Positions 17,246 to 26,525 of a stretch of DNA of 64,000 bases are shown one piece after another. Positions within the stretch are counted from its first letter, which is position 1. Every line of letters begins with the position of its first letter. The stretch is from GCA-002733465 sp965230525 (lineage in GTDB: Bacteria > Pseudomonadota > Gammaproteobacteria > Enterobacterales > Kangiellaceae): assembly GCA_965230525.1 (NCBI GenBank), contig OZ246008.1, positions 1,488,001 to 1,552,000 of the forward strand. The letters run 5' to 3'. The position numbers were made by a program, and so were the translations under genes. A model generated the notes under the pieces. That model was not told the DNA's origin, did not search any database, and saw only the letters and a program-made list of their open reading frames with translations.

Positions 17246-18205
17246 ATGAAAATATCACAACAAAATATTATCGAATGGGGTAAAAGCTACGCTAATTGGT
17301 GGCCCATAATCCAGTGGCTTGGTTGGTCGGTGATTGTTTATATTTTAGCCAAGTTGTTTTGGTTGGTCACTGTTCATTTCACCACCCCAGACCCGTCAAC
17401 CCAAAGAGTGGCGGCAGCTAAGACAAATACCGCACGTGCCACTGGGAGCGGGGTAAATGTTAACCAGCTAGTGCAAAAGCATTTGTTCGGTCACGTTGAG
17501 AAAACCACAGAAGCGCCGGTTAAAGTAGAGGCAGCGAGAGAAACTCGCCTAAACTTAACCCTTCGAGGGACCTATGCAGCCGATAATACGGCTAACTCAA
17601 ATTCTATTATTGAGGATGGTAAAGGCAAACAAGAAGTTTATTTTATTGGCGATAAACTTAAGGTTTCGGGACGGGTCTTTTTAAGGCAGGTCTATCTCGA
17701 TAAGGTAATTTTAGAAACTAATGGTGTGATGGAAGAGTTACGCCTCAAAGACTCGCTGCCTAGACAACCAAAAACAGCTCGTCGCGACCTGACGGTAAAA
17801 CGGCAGAGCAAGACTCGAGTGGACGATAAACGCAACAATCGGCAAATTACTCAGTCTTTAAACAAGTATAAGAAACAGTTTCAGGAAGACCCACTTAGTT
17901 TGGTTGGGTTAGTTAATTACAAGCCTAAATTAGATAGCAGCGGCAATATGCTTGGCATTGAAATATCCCCCGGAAAAGATAAGCGTCTATTTACCCAGCT
18001 TGGATTGCGTCGACGCGATCTAATTACCTCGATCAATGGTGTTTCGATGACTGACCCTCAAGAGGCACTTTCATTGTTAACTGAAATACAAGGTATGCAA
18101 GAATTGCAAGTCGACATTACACGCGGGAATGAAACCGTTAATTTAATGTTAAATATGGATTCGACCGCAGAAGAGCGTCGAGACAGTGGCCCAAGCCGCA
18201 AATAA
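17246..18205 (+). CDS. gspC: Type II secretion inner-membrane protein GspC
   Basis: Links the inner-membrane platform to the secretin. The 319 residues show one N-terminal membrane segment (about 20-45), a periplasmic homology region and a C-terminal PDZ-like domain (about 225-305) with RRRDLITSINGV. This is the long, PDZ-bearing form. It heads an operon whose order gspC-D-E-F-G-H-I-J-K-L-M-N is standard. gspA, gspB and gspO are not in the window, so a prepilin peptidase must be encoded elsewhere. Confidence 0.9.
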   Translation: MKISQQNIIEWGKSYANWWPIIQWLGWSVIVYILAKLFWLVTVHFTTPDPSTQRVAAAKTNTARATGSGVNVNQLVQKHLFGHVEKTTEAPVKVEAARETRLNLTLRGTYAADNTANSNSIIEDGKGKQEVYFIGDKLKVSGRVFLRQVYLDKVILETNGVMEELRLKDSLPRQPKTARRDLTVKRQSKTRVDDKRNNRQITQSLNKYKKQFQEDPLSLVGLVNYKPKLDSSGNMLGIEISPGKDKRLFTQLGLRRRDLITSINGVSMTDPQEALSLLTEIQGMQELQVDITRGNETVNLMLNMDSTAEERRDSGPSRK

Positions 18206-18223
18206 TTAGGGACGAATCAATCG

Positions 18224-20338
18224 ATGTCTACTCAAATAAAAACTCTGGCTCACAGTCAAATCAACAAACAAGGAAATTCCGCAGTGGTTAAGTCAATTTC
18301 AACTACCATTTTCACCTTGCTACTAAGTTTTACCTTATTGGTATCTGGTGCTCAAGCTGACAAAGCGACCCTCAATCAAAAAGAAACCGATATTGGTGTG
18401 TTCATTGAAATGGTCAGCCGGTTGACTGGTAAAACCTTTATTGTTGATCCTCGAGTGAGAAATAAAAAGATTACCGTAATCGCACAACATGAAATGGACG
18501 AAGACGAAATCTTTGCACTTTTTCTAAGCGTATTAAAGGTGCATCAGTTTTCAGCGGTAGAAACCGATGGTATTTACAAAATTGAACAGCTACAAACAGC
18601 TAAACAAGATTCGGTTGATGTTTACACTGAAGGTAAAAATTACGCCGGCGATCAGTTAGTCACAAGAGTCATCAAAGTTGATAATGTTGATGTTGGTTTG
18701 CTTGTTCCATTATTAAGGACTCTCATCCCACAGCAAGGTCACATGGCACAATATAAACCCACCAATGTCATTGTTATTCATGACTCGGCGGCAAACCTTG
18801 AACGAATCGTACAAATTATTCGTAAGATTGATAAAGAAAGTAATGAAGAAATTGAAGTGATTGAATTGGAGCATGCATCCGCTTCAGAAGTGGTTCGAAT
18901 TTTAGAAAACTTAGAAAAACAAAGTGGCTCTGCAAAAAAAGCGGAAGCAAATAAACCAAAATTTGTTGCCGATGAAAGAACAAATAGCATTTTGCTAAGT
19001 GCTGAGAAAAAAGCATCCATGCGACTACGCGCGTTAATCGCACAACTCGACTCGCCACAAAAAAATTCCGGTAACACCAAGGTACGTCATCTTAAATACG
19101 CTAAAGCAGAAGAACTGGCGACATTACTAGAAGGCGTTGCGGAAACTATTGAAACAAAAGACGGTAAAAAAGGCGCGACTTCAAGTCGTCGAAATTCAGA
19201 TAAAGAGTATTCTATCAAAGCACATACCGAAACCAATTCTCTAGTGATCACTGCGCCACCCGATATCATGAAATCGTTTGATTCTGTTATTAATCAACTG
19301 GATATCAGACGTCAGCAAGTTCACGTTGAAGCGATTATTGTTGAAATATCTGAATCGTTAAATAAAGAATTAGGTGTGCAGTGGCTTTCTGACAAAGGCA
19401 TTATCAATTACTCTAATACATCGCCTAGTATTTCTAGCTTAGCGGCTGGGGTGCTTGCATATAACGGCCAATCTCAAGGTTCAACCGTTACTACCACAGC
19501 TCCCGATGGCACCATTACTACGACTGAGCCGGCTGATAATGGTGATAACGGAGCGGCAATCGGACAAGCTATTTCTGGTTTAACCGGTGCGTTGTTTGGG
19601 TTTTCAGATGGTAAGTCATGGGCGGGTCTGCTCAAGTTATTATCGACAGATACTGAATCAAATGTATTATCAACTCCCAGCTTGACTACACTCGATAATG
19701 AAGAAGCAACAATTAGTATTGGTCAAGAAGTGCCAGTCATTACCGGCTCTCAATTAGGTAGTGGCAATGCAAACCCATTCCAGTCAGTTGATCGATTAGA
19801 TGTTGGTATCAAATTAAAAATTACACCACAAATTAATGAAGGCGACGCAGTCGTGCTAACCATTGAACAGGAAGTATCTGGCATTGCCGGTGCGACTGCA
19901 GTTGATGTGATTACCAACAAACGACAAATTAATACCACGGTATTAGTTAATAGTGGTCAAACGATTGTGCTGGGTGGATTGATCGACAACGATGTACAAG
20001 AAAGCGAACAAAAAATTCCATTATTAGGCGATATTCCTTGGTTAGGTAAATTGTTTTCTTCGACCGGAACAGCGAAAAGAAAAACCAATTTAATGGTTTT
20101 TATCCGACCAACCATTATTTCTGGCGCACAAGCTTCAGACACGATTAGTTCTGAAAAATATAATTACATGAGAGCGCTACAGCAAGATAAAAAAATGCGT
20201 GGCATTTCATTGATGCCAATGACCGATCCAGAGGTCTTACCGGAGTGGGACGACACACTCTCGCTTCCGCCATCTTATGATGAGTCCATGAAAAAGTTAG
20301 ATGAGCTTGAAACAAATAAAGGTTCAGAGAACAAATAA
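18224..20338 (+). CDS. gspD: Type II secretion secretin GspD
   Basis: Outer-membrane channel of the type II system, 704 residues. A long N-terminal stretch ends in a signal peptide (SGAQA|DK, about residue 45). N0-N3 ring domains follow, then the secretin domain with SIGQEVPVITGS and the late block VLGGLIDNDVQE. An Asp/Thr-rich insert (about 415-440) lies inside the secretin part. The stop codon overlaps the gspE start by 1 nt, which suggests translational coupling. Confidence 0.96.
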   Translation: MSTQIKTLAHSQINKQGNSAVVKSISTTIFTLLLSFTLLVSGAQADKATLNQKETDIGVFIEMVSRLTGKTFIVDPRVRNKKITVIAQHEMDEDEIFALFLSVLKVHQFSAVETDGIYKIEQLQTAKQDSVDVYTEGKNYAGDQLVTRVIKVDNVDVGLLVPLLRTLIPQQGHMAQYKPTNVIVIHDSAANLERIVQIIRKIDKESNEEIEVIELEHASASEVVRILENLEKQSGSAKKAEANKPKFVADERTNSILLSAEKKASMRLRALIAQLDSPQKNSGNTKVRHLKYAKAEELATLLEGVAETIETKDGKKGATSSRRNSDKEYSIKAHTETNSLVITAPPDIMKSFDSVINQLDIRRQQVHVEAIIVEISESLNKELGVQWLSDKGIINYSNTSPSISSLAAGVLAYNGQSQGSTVTTTAPDGTITTTEPADNGDNGAAIGQAISGLTGALFGFSDGKSWAGLLKLLSTDTESNVLSTPSLTTLDNEEATISIGQEVPVITGSQLGSGNANPFQSVDRLDVGIKLKITPQINEGDAVVLTIEQEVSGIAGATAVDVITNKRQINTTVLVNSGQTIVLGGLIDNDVQESEQKIPLLGDIPWLGKLFSSTGTAKRKTNLMVFIRPTIISGAQASDTISSEKYNYMRALQQDKKMRGISLMPMTDPEVLPEWDDTLSLPPSYDESMKKLDELETNKGSENK

Positions 20339-21921
20339 TGGCTGTCAGTGAATTTATAAAAAGCAGTGAAGAAAGCAACGCTGATTTGCTACAAGCTACC
20401 GAATCAGCGGAAGCTTCCAATGAAGAAACACTGCAAGACGAATTAGCCGAAACTCGCTTGCCGTTTTCTTTCGCAAAACGTCAGGGGATCGTGCTACAAC
20501 CAAAGCAACAGGATGAAGAGTTTGTAAAAGCGGTCACTCGTGCCAATGTGTCGGTAGCGGCAATCGCAGAGGCAAGACGATTTGCAAATCATCCGCTTAG
20601 GTTTGAAGAAGTTAGTGACGACGACTTTGAATTTATCTTGGGGCAGGTCTATCAAGATAATTCAGGTGAAGCGATGGCTGCCATGGAAGATATTGGTGAC
20701 GACCTTGACCTGTTTAAACTAGCCGATGAGCTGCCCGAAACTGAAGATTTGCTAGAAGCAGATGACGATGCTCCGATTATCAAGTTAATCAACGCCTTGT
20801 TAACCGAAGCGATTAAAGAAAATGCATCCGATATTCATGTAGAGACTTTTGAAAACGAGCTTAAAGTTCGCTTTCGTGTCGATGGTGTATTACGAGAAGT
20901 TTTAAGCCCCGGTAAAAAACTAGCACCACTGCTGGTCTCGCGAATTAAAGTCATGGCAAAACTCGACATCGCTGAAAAGCGAGTGCCGCAAGACGGTCGA
21001 ATTGCACTCAAAATTGCCAATCGCGGAGTCGACGTGCGGGTTTCTACTATCCCTTCGAGCCACGGTGAACGCGTAGTAATGAGACTCCTCGACAAACAGG
21101 CAGGGCGGCTCGAATTTTCTCATTTAGGTATGCCTGACAACCTAATGAAAGAAATGGACAACCTGTTGCATAAGCCGCATGGCATTATTTTGGTAACAGG
21201 ACCTACAGGATCTGGTAAAACTACAACGTTATATGCCGGCTTAACGCTTTTAAATAGCTCCTCGCGAAATATTTTAACGGTTGAAGACCCGATAGAGTAC
21301 CTACTTAATGGCATTGGTCAAACTCAAGTTAATAGCAAAGTTGATATGACGTTTGCGAGAGGACTAAGAGCCATTCTTCGACAAGATCCTGACGTGGTGA
21401 TGGTTGGTGAAATACGAGATTTGGAAACGGCAGAAATTGCCGTGCAAGCTAGTTTGACTGGGCATTTAGTATTATCAACATTACATACCAATACTGCTTC
21501 GGGTGCGGTAACCCGTTTGCAAGATATGGGAATCGAGCCTTTCTTACTTTCTTCAAGTTTATTAGGAGTGCTAGCACAACGTCTGGTACGAACCTTGTGC
21601 CCTGACTGTAAGAAACCGGCTAAGGCGAGCGACAAAGAATGTGAGTTGATGGGGTTCGATTTGGCCGAACCACCAACCATTTATCATGCGGCAGGGTGTC
21701 CAGAATGTAATCGCTCCGGATACAAAGGTCGCCAAGGTATTTTTGAGCTGGTCACCATAGATGAAGAAACCCGAAGCATGATTCACCGTGGCGCCGGTGA
21801 ATTAGAAATCGAAAAGCATGCACGTAATAAAGGGTTTAGTATTCGACAAGATGGTAAACGCCGAATTCTTGAAGGAATCACCACTGTCGAAGAAGTATTG
21901 CGAGTAACTCGAGAAGATTAA
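20338..21921 (+). CDS. gspE: Type II secretion ATPase GspE
   Basis: Cytoplasmic hexameric ATPase that drives pseudopilus assembly, 527 residues. It has Walker A GPTGSGKTTT, the Asp box around EDPIEY, Walker B in MVGEIRDLETAEIA and the His box STLHTN. A zinc-binding tetracysteine motif (CPDC ... CPEC) lies near the C terminus, as in type II GspE. The N-terminal GspL-binding region is acidic. It overlaps both neighbours by 1 nt. Confidence 0.97.
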   Translation: MAVSEFIKSSEESNADLLQATESAEASNEETLQDELAETRLPFSFAKRQGIVLQPKQQDEEFVKAVTRANVSVAAIAEARRFANHPLRFEEVSDDDFEFILGQVYQDNSGEAMAAMEDIGDDLDLFKLADELPETEDLLEADDDAPIIKLINALLTEAIKENASDIHVETFENELKVRFRVDGVLREVLSPGKKLAPLLVSRIKVMAKLDIAEKRVPQDGRIALKIANRGVDVRVSTIPSSHGERVVMRLLDKQAGRLEFSHLGMPDNLMKEMDNLLHKPHGIILVTGPTGSGKTTTLYAGLTLLNSSSRNILTVEDPIEYLLNGIGQTQVNSKVDMTFARGLRAILRQDPDVVMVGEIRDLETAEIAVQASLTGHLVLSTLHTNTASGAVTRLQDMGIEPFLLSSSLLGVLAQRLVRTLCPDCKKPAKASDKECELMGFDLAEPPTIYHAAGCPECNRSGYKGRQGIFELVTIDEETRSMIHRGAGELEIEKHARNKGFSIRQDGKRRILEGITTVEEVLRVTRED

Positions 21922-23144
21922 TGGCTGCTTTTGAATACACCGCGCTAGACCTTTCAGGAAAGCAAAAGAAAGGAATTTTAGAGGGCGATACGCCTCGTCA
22001 AATTCGCCAAATGCTTCGCGAAAAGCAATTGATCCCGGTTGAAGTTGAAGGGGTAAACCAATCAAGCAAGCAGAAAAAAGGCGAGCGAAAAAGTCGGTTA
22101 TCATCGGTTAAAATCAGTGCTGCCGACCTCGCGCTGATTACCCGTCAAACAGCCACTTTAGTACGCGCCGCAATTCCGGTCGAAGAAGCCGTAAAAGCGG
22201 TAGCAGAGCAATGCGAAAAACCTAAGCAACAAACCATGCTAATGGGAATCCGTGCACGTGTTGTTGAAGGGCACACATTAGCCGACGCATTAACTGAATA
22301 TCCCAAAGTATTTTCCGAGCTTTATTGTTCAATGGTCGCGGCCGGTGAAAAGTCAGGTCATTTGGACCATGTATTGGAAAGACTTGCCGATTACACCGAA
22401 GCCAGACAAGCCATTTCTCAAAAAATTTCTGGTGCATTAGTTTATCCCGTGATTTTAACCGTGGTTAGCGTCGCTATTGTGACCTTTTTATTGGGTTATG
22501 TGGTGCCACAAATTACTGAAAGTTTTGTGAAGTCGGGACAAGACTTACCTTGGTTAACACAAGCACTTCTCACAATGAGCGAGTTTATCAAATCTTGGGG
22601 ACTGTTAACCGCCATAATTATTGTGTTGTTGGTTACAGGTTTTAAGTATTTACTCACCAAACCTAAAATCAGGTTAGCTTGGGATAAATGGAAAATTAAT
22701 GCTTGGGTTATTGGAAAAGTAATTAGGGGATTGAATGCCGCAAGATTTGCTCGAACTTTAGCGATTCTTAACGCTAGTAGTGTTCCTTTATTAGAAGGGT
22801 TAAAAATTGCGGGCGATGTAATGACCAACGTCGAACTTAAAAATGCAGTACGAGAAGCTGCATTGAGAGTGAGTGAAGGCGCGGGTCTTAAAGTTTCATT
22901 GCAGCAGTGCGGTTATTTCCCACCGATGATGTTGCACATGATCGCCAGTGGAGAAAATTCTGGTGAGCTTGAGCAAATGTTAGATAGAGCAGCTGATAAT
23001 CAAGAGACACAATTTGATAACTTGGTTAGTGTAATGATGGATATGATAGGCCCAATAATGATTCTAATCATGGGGGCTTTTGTATTTACCATTGTATTGG
23101 CCATTATGTTACCCGTATTTGAGCTTAGTGATACGCTCGCATAA
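21921..23144 (+). CDS. gspF: Type II secretion inner-membrane platform protein GspF
   Basis: Polytopic platform protein that couples GspE to pseudopilin extraction. The 407 residues contain two repeated cytoplasmic GspF domains and three membrane segments (about 170-195, 220-245 and 375-400). The N terminus AAFEYTALDLSGKQKKG is characteristic. The start overlaps gspE by 1 nt; gspG follows after 54 nt. Confidence 0.96.
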   Translation: MAAFEYTALDLSGKQKKGILEGDTPRQIRQMLREKQLIPVEVEGVNQSSKQKKGERKSRLSSVKISAADLALITRQTATLVRAAIPVEEAVKAVAEQCEKPKQQTMLMGIRARVVEGHTLADALTEYPKVFSELYCSMVAAGEKSGHLDHVLERLADYTEARQAISQKISGALVYPVILTVVSVAIVTFLLGYVVPQITESFVKSGQDLPWLTQALLTMSEFIKSWGLLTAIIIVLLVTGFKYLLTKPKIRLAWDKWKINAWVIGKVIRGLNAARFARTLAILNASSVPLLEGLKIAGDVMTNVELKNAVREAALRVSEGAGLKVSLQQCGYFPPMMLHMIASGENSGELEQMLDRAADNQETQFDNLVSVMMDMIGPIMILIMGAFVFTIVLAIMLPVFELSDTLA

Positions 23145-23198
23145 ATTTTATATCGACAAAATAAAGTCGTTATTCAGTCAAAAAATGAGGTTTAAAAA

Positions 23199-23654
23199 AT
23201 GAAAAAGCAAGCAGGTTTTTCTTTATTAGAAATTTTAGTTGCGATGGCTATTATGGCTATTCTAGGCGGCGTCATGGTGATCAAATTTGGCGGGAAAACC
23301 CAGGAAGCTAACTTACTCAAGATTAAAACGGATATTCAAGCGTTAGAGTCTGCGCTCATCCAATACAGTTCAGATAATTTTATGTATCCCACCACCGAGC
23401 AGGGGCTTGAAGCATTAGAAACTAAACCGACGAGCCGCCCTGAACCAAAACAATATGCGCGCAATGGTTATATTAAATTAACCAATGATCCATGGGGAAA
23501 TCCTTATCAATACGCCTATCCAGGAGAGTTTGGAGAGTTCGATATCTATTCATTGGGGGCTGATGGCGAAGAAGGCGGCGAAGGAATGGCTGCGGACATT
23601 GGAAATTGGAACGCTGACGAAGTGATCAGAGCTTTTAAAACGGGCGAACAGTAA
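23199..23654 (+). CDS. gspG: Type II secretion major pseudopilin GspG
   Basis: Main subunit of the pseudopilus, 151 residues. The prepilin signal is short (MKKQAG) and is cut before FSLLEILVAM, with Gly at -1 and Glu at +5. The C-terminal part has TNDPWGNPY and an acidic GADGEEGG loop, consistent with the calcium site of the family. It is first in a run of four pseudopilin genes. Confidence 0.97.
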   Translation: MKKQAGFSLLEILVAMAIMAILGGVMVIKFGGKTQEANLLKIKTDIQALESALIQYSSDNFMYPTTEQGLEALETKPTSRPEPKQYARNGYIKLTNDPWGNPYQYAYPGEFGEFDIYSLGADGEEGGEGMAADIGNWNADEVIRAFKTGEQ

Positions 23655-24302
23655 TTGCTAGCTCGGGTAAAAGGATTTAGCTTATTTGAAGTTTTAATCG
23701 CCATGGCAATTTTGGCGGTCATGGTGGTGTTTGCATTTCCAAGATTGGCTGGAAACAGTGATAAATTAGCGAAACAAGAAGCTCATCGGTTGGTCGCTGC
23801 TATTGAGTTGGTGAGAGACAGGGCGATAATTCTTAATCAAGAATACGGTCTCAACATCGATGAAGAGGGTTATCAGTTTTTAATCCTCGACGAAACTGAT
23901 GATACCAAACCACCAGAGTGGAAGTTAATTGAAGATATACCCGAGCTACGCTCATATGAGTTTCCAGAAGGACTTGAAATAAACCTAACGATTGATGGTG
24001 AAAATGCCTTTAGCACGGCCGAAGATGAGATAGAGATCTTTGAGAAAGAGGTGGAAATTTTTACCGACGAAGAAGAACAAGAGAAAGTTGAACCGCCACA
24101 AATTTATTTTTTATCAACTGGCGAGCAAAATCAGTTTTCCATTGGATTAGCGGTTGAATCAAGTGAGCTAAATGACCAAGATGAGCCTCGCTTTTTTAGG
24201 ATACAAGGATTTTTAACTGGCAACCTGAAATATCGGGGACCACTTGAAGGTAATCTTTTTCAAGATTTGGACCGAGAATATCCTGAAGATGAGCTCGAAT
24301 AA
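23655..24302 (+). CDS. gspH: Type II secretion minor pseudopilin GspH
   Basis: Minor pseudopilin, 215 residues. The TTG start at 23655 abuts the gspG stop with no gap and gives the prepilin signal MLARVKG|FSLFEV; no ATG is available before this motif. The globular part contains a long Glu-rich insert (about 120-150), which makes it larger than typical GspH. Low use of an optimal start fits a minor subunit. Translation is probably coupled to gspG. Confidence 0.88.
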   Translation: MLARVKGFSLFEVLIAMAILAVMVVFAFPRLAGNSDKLAKQEAHRLVAAIELVRDRAIILNQEYGLNIDEEGYQFLILDETDDTKPPEWKLIEDIPELRSYEFPEGLEINLTIDGENAFSTAEDEIEIFEKEVEIFTDEEEQEKVEPPQIYFLSTGEQNQFSIGLAVESSELNDQDEPRFFRIQGFLTGNLKYRGPLEGNLFQDLDREYPEDELE

Positions 24303-24380
24303 AGCGACTGTTTGTAGATTCGAGTCTTTGACCAGCGCAACCCATAAACTAACTATAATCCAAATAATTGAGAGTAATAC

Positions 24381-24776
24381 GTGAGATCAACACAACTAAC
24401 ACACAGCAAAGCATTTACCTTGCTCGAGGTGTTGGTTGCTATGGCGATTTTTAGTTTCGCGGCGGTTAGTTTGTTAGCCAATATGACCCAGTATCAGTCT
24501 GCTCAACTTAATGCGACTCAACGAACTGTAGCGCATTGGGTGGCGATGAATGAAATGGCCAAAGCTCGCCTTGAAAAAGAGTGGCCCAATATTGGTGTCA
24601 CTCGCGGAACCGCGGATATGGCAAATCGAACTTGGTTTTGGCGACGTACGGTCAGTAAAACGACTGAAAAAGATTTGCGACAAATCGAAATCGAAGTTCG
24701 CTTTGATGAAGATGATGAGTTATCTACCTCTCGATTCGTTGGTTTTATTGCCAATAAGGCGGTGACCAAACCATGA
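24381..24776 (+). CDS. gspI: Type II secretion minor pseudopilin GspI
   Basis: Minor pseudopilin of the tip complex, 131 residues, from a GTG start. The prepilin motif is SKA|FTLLEV, with Ala rather than Gly at -1; Ala is known to be tolerated by prepilin peptidases. The conserved Glu at +5 is kept. The ANRTWFWRRTV block is typical of the family. It overlaps gspJ by 4 nt (ATGA). Confidence 0.92.
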   Translation: MRSTQLTHSKAFTLLEVLVAMAIFSFAAVSLLANMTQYQSAQLNATQRTVAHWVAMNEMAKARLEKEWPNIGVTRGTADMANRTWFWRRTVSKTTEKDLRQIEIEVRFDEDDELSTSRFVGFIANKAVTKP

Positions 24777-25417
24777 CGCCATTTAGTCGAAATCAGCAAG
24801 CTGGATTTACCCTACTGGAAATTGTCGTTGCAATGGCTGTCGCGGCGCTGATCGGTGTCGGTGCCATGAAAGTCTTAGATAGTGCAACCGTTACTCACAA
24901 AAACATTAATAAAACGGGTGCTCGATATAACGAGATAGAGAGAGCCTTGTTGTTTTTATCAAATGATTTGCAGCAAATTGCGCCTCGACAATTTAGAGAC
25001 GAGTTTGGAGATTTAAAGAATAATCTAACAAGTGACGACTCCATAGGTAAGACCCATTTAAGCTTTACTCGCCTCGGACGTCGAAATCCAGCACAACTGC
25101 CTCGCTCAAACTTAGAAAAATTATCTTACGTATTGGAAGAAAAAAAACTACAAAGAATTAGCTTTCTCTATCCTGATGGCATGAATGCGGATCAGGGGTT
25201 AGCGCGAGATATTTTGCACCAAGTGGAATCATTTAAAGTTAACTTTTTTGACGGTGAACAATGGAATGATTTTTGGCCTGTTGATGATGGAAGCCAAGCT
25301 CCCGATGATAATTCTAGCGAGACTCTGCCCGTAGCGATCAAGGTTTCACTAGAGCTGTCGGACATCGGTTTAGTGGAACGACTCTTTGTAATCTCTGATA
25401 AGCGTGGAGATTCATAG
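24773..25417 (+). CDS. gspJ: Type II secretion minor pseudopilin GspJ
   Basis: Minor pseudopilin of 214 residues with the signal MTPFSRNQQAG|FTLLEI. GspJ normally forms the tip complex with GspI and GspK. The 4-nt overlap with gspI indicates coupled translation. The next gene begins directly after, or just inside, its end. Confidence 0.93.
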   Translation: MTPFSRNQQAGFTLLEIVVAMAVAALIGVGAMKVLDSATVTHKNINKTGARYNEIERALLFLSNDLQQIAPRQFRDEFGDLKNNLTSDDSIGKTHLSFTRLGRRNPAQLPRSNLEKLSYVLEEKKLQRISFLYPDGMNADQGLARDILHQVESFKVNFFDGEQWNDFWPVDDGSQAPDDNSSETLPVAIKVSLELSDIGLVERLFVISDKRGDS

Positions 25418-25418
25418 G

Positions 25419-26525
25419 GTGGGTAACATTGCTATCAACAATGCACACTTTTCAGCGAAACAGTCTGGTACTGTTTTGGTGACAGTGTTGTTGGTTGTAG
25501 CGTTTGTTGTGCTACTAGTGGTTGAAGTGAGCAAGTCAGTTAACTATCAAACCAGTCTGAATAGAAATCTAATTAATCGCGATCAAGCTTTCTCTTATTT
25601 GGTCGGTATGGAAGAGCTAGCAAAAATTTACCTGAAAAAAGCATTTGATGCGGAAAAAGAGGATCGTGTTCATTTAGGCCAGGCTTGGGCGCAAGATGAT
25701 ATTACTTTTCCGATTGATGGTGGCGCGATGACAGCATCAATCACCGACATGCAAAGTTGCTTTAATATTAACTCAATTACAACACCCGACCCGTCTTCCA
25801 ATGCGACCAACAATAATGCAGCTCAACCTTTACAATCGGCAGGCTCAAGAAATAATAATCAAGCGCCTGTGAGTAATCGTGGGCAATCGGGTAACCAAAC
25901 ACAAGGTTCCAAAAGTGGAGAGGTCGTACTCACAAATTTACTGGAGCGTTTATTAGATAGTACAGAGGTTCAAGTCCCTGCAATGGTGGCAGCCTTGACA
26001 GACTGGATTGATAATGATTTTAAGCCAAGTGGGCCGGATGGTGTGGAAGACTTGTATTATCAAGGACTTGAAGTTCCCTACCTTCCGCCGAATGGACCGA
26101 TTGCACACGTCAGTGAATTACGAACTATCCGCTACTTTAATGCGGACAGTTATCAAAAGCTAAGGCCCTATATTTGCGTATTGCCTGATGCAAAAGAAAC
26201 ACAGCTTAATGTGAATACGATTACCAATGAAAAGGCCGACCTTTTGTACGCTGCGTTAGGTGGCAAGATTCCACAAAACGAAATTAATGACCTGATTTCG
26301 CAGCGGCCTGAAGCTGGTTATGATATGCAGTCTTTCTGGGATAGTTTGAGTGACTCCGGAAAAATAAGTAAAGGATTAAAGAGTCGACTCACTGATACCA
26401 GCCGCTATTTTTTAATGGATGCAAAAGCTGAGATCGGAACAACTCGTGTTTATATGAAAACGGTATTTATAAAAGAGGATAGCAACACTTTTAAAGTGGT
26501 ATCCCGATATTTTGGAAAAGAATAA
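25419..26525 (+). CDS. gspK: Type II secretion minor pseudopilin GspK
   Basis: Tip pseudopilin, 368 residues from the GTG at 25419, which has GGAG 9 nt upstream; a GTG at 25404 in frame would add 5 residues but lacks such a site. The prepilin signal is KQSG|TVLVTVL. As usual for GspK, the Glu at +5 is absent. A low-complexity Asn/Gln-rich stretch (about 120-165) sits in the alpha domain. The late block ETQLNVNT matches the family. The stop overlaps gspL by 1 nt. Confidence 0.92.
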   Translation: MGNIAINNAHFSAKQSGTVLVTVLLVVAFVVLLVVEVSKSVNYQTSLNRNLINRDQAFSYLVGMEELAKIYLKKAFDAEKEDRVHLGQAWAQDDITFPIDGGAMTASITDMQSCFNINSITTPDPSSNATNNNAAQPLQSAGSRNNNQAPVSNRGQSGNQTQGSKSGEVVLTNLLERLLDSTEVQVPAMVAALTDWIDNDFKPSGPDGVEDLYYQGLEVPYLPPNGPIAHVSELRTIRYFNADSYQKLRPYICVLPDAKETQLNVNTITNEKADLLYAALGGKIPQNEINDLISQRPEAGYDMQSFWDSLSDSGKISKGLKSRLTDTSRYFLMDAKAEIGTTRVYMKTVFIKEDSNTFKVVSRYFGKE

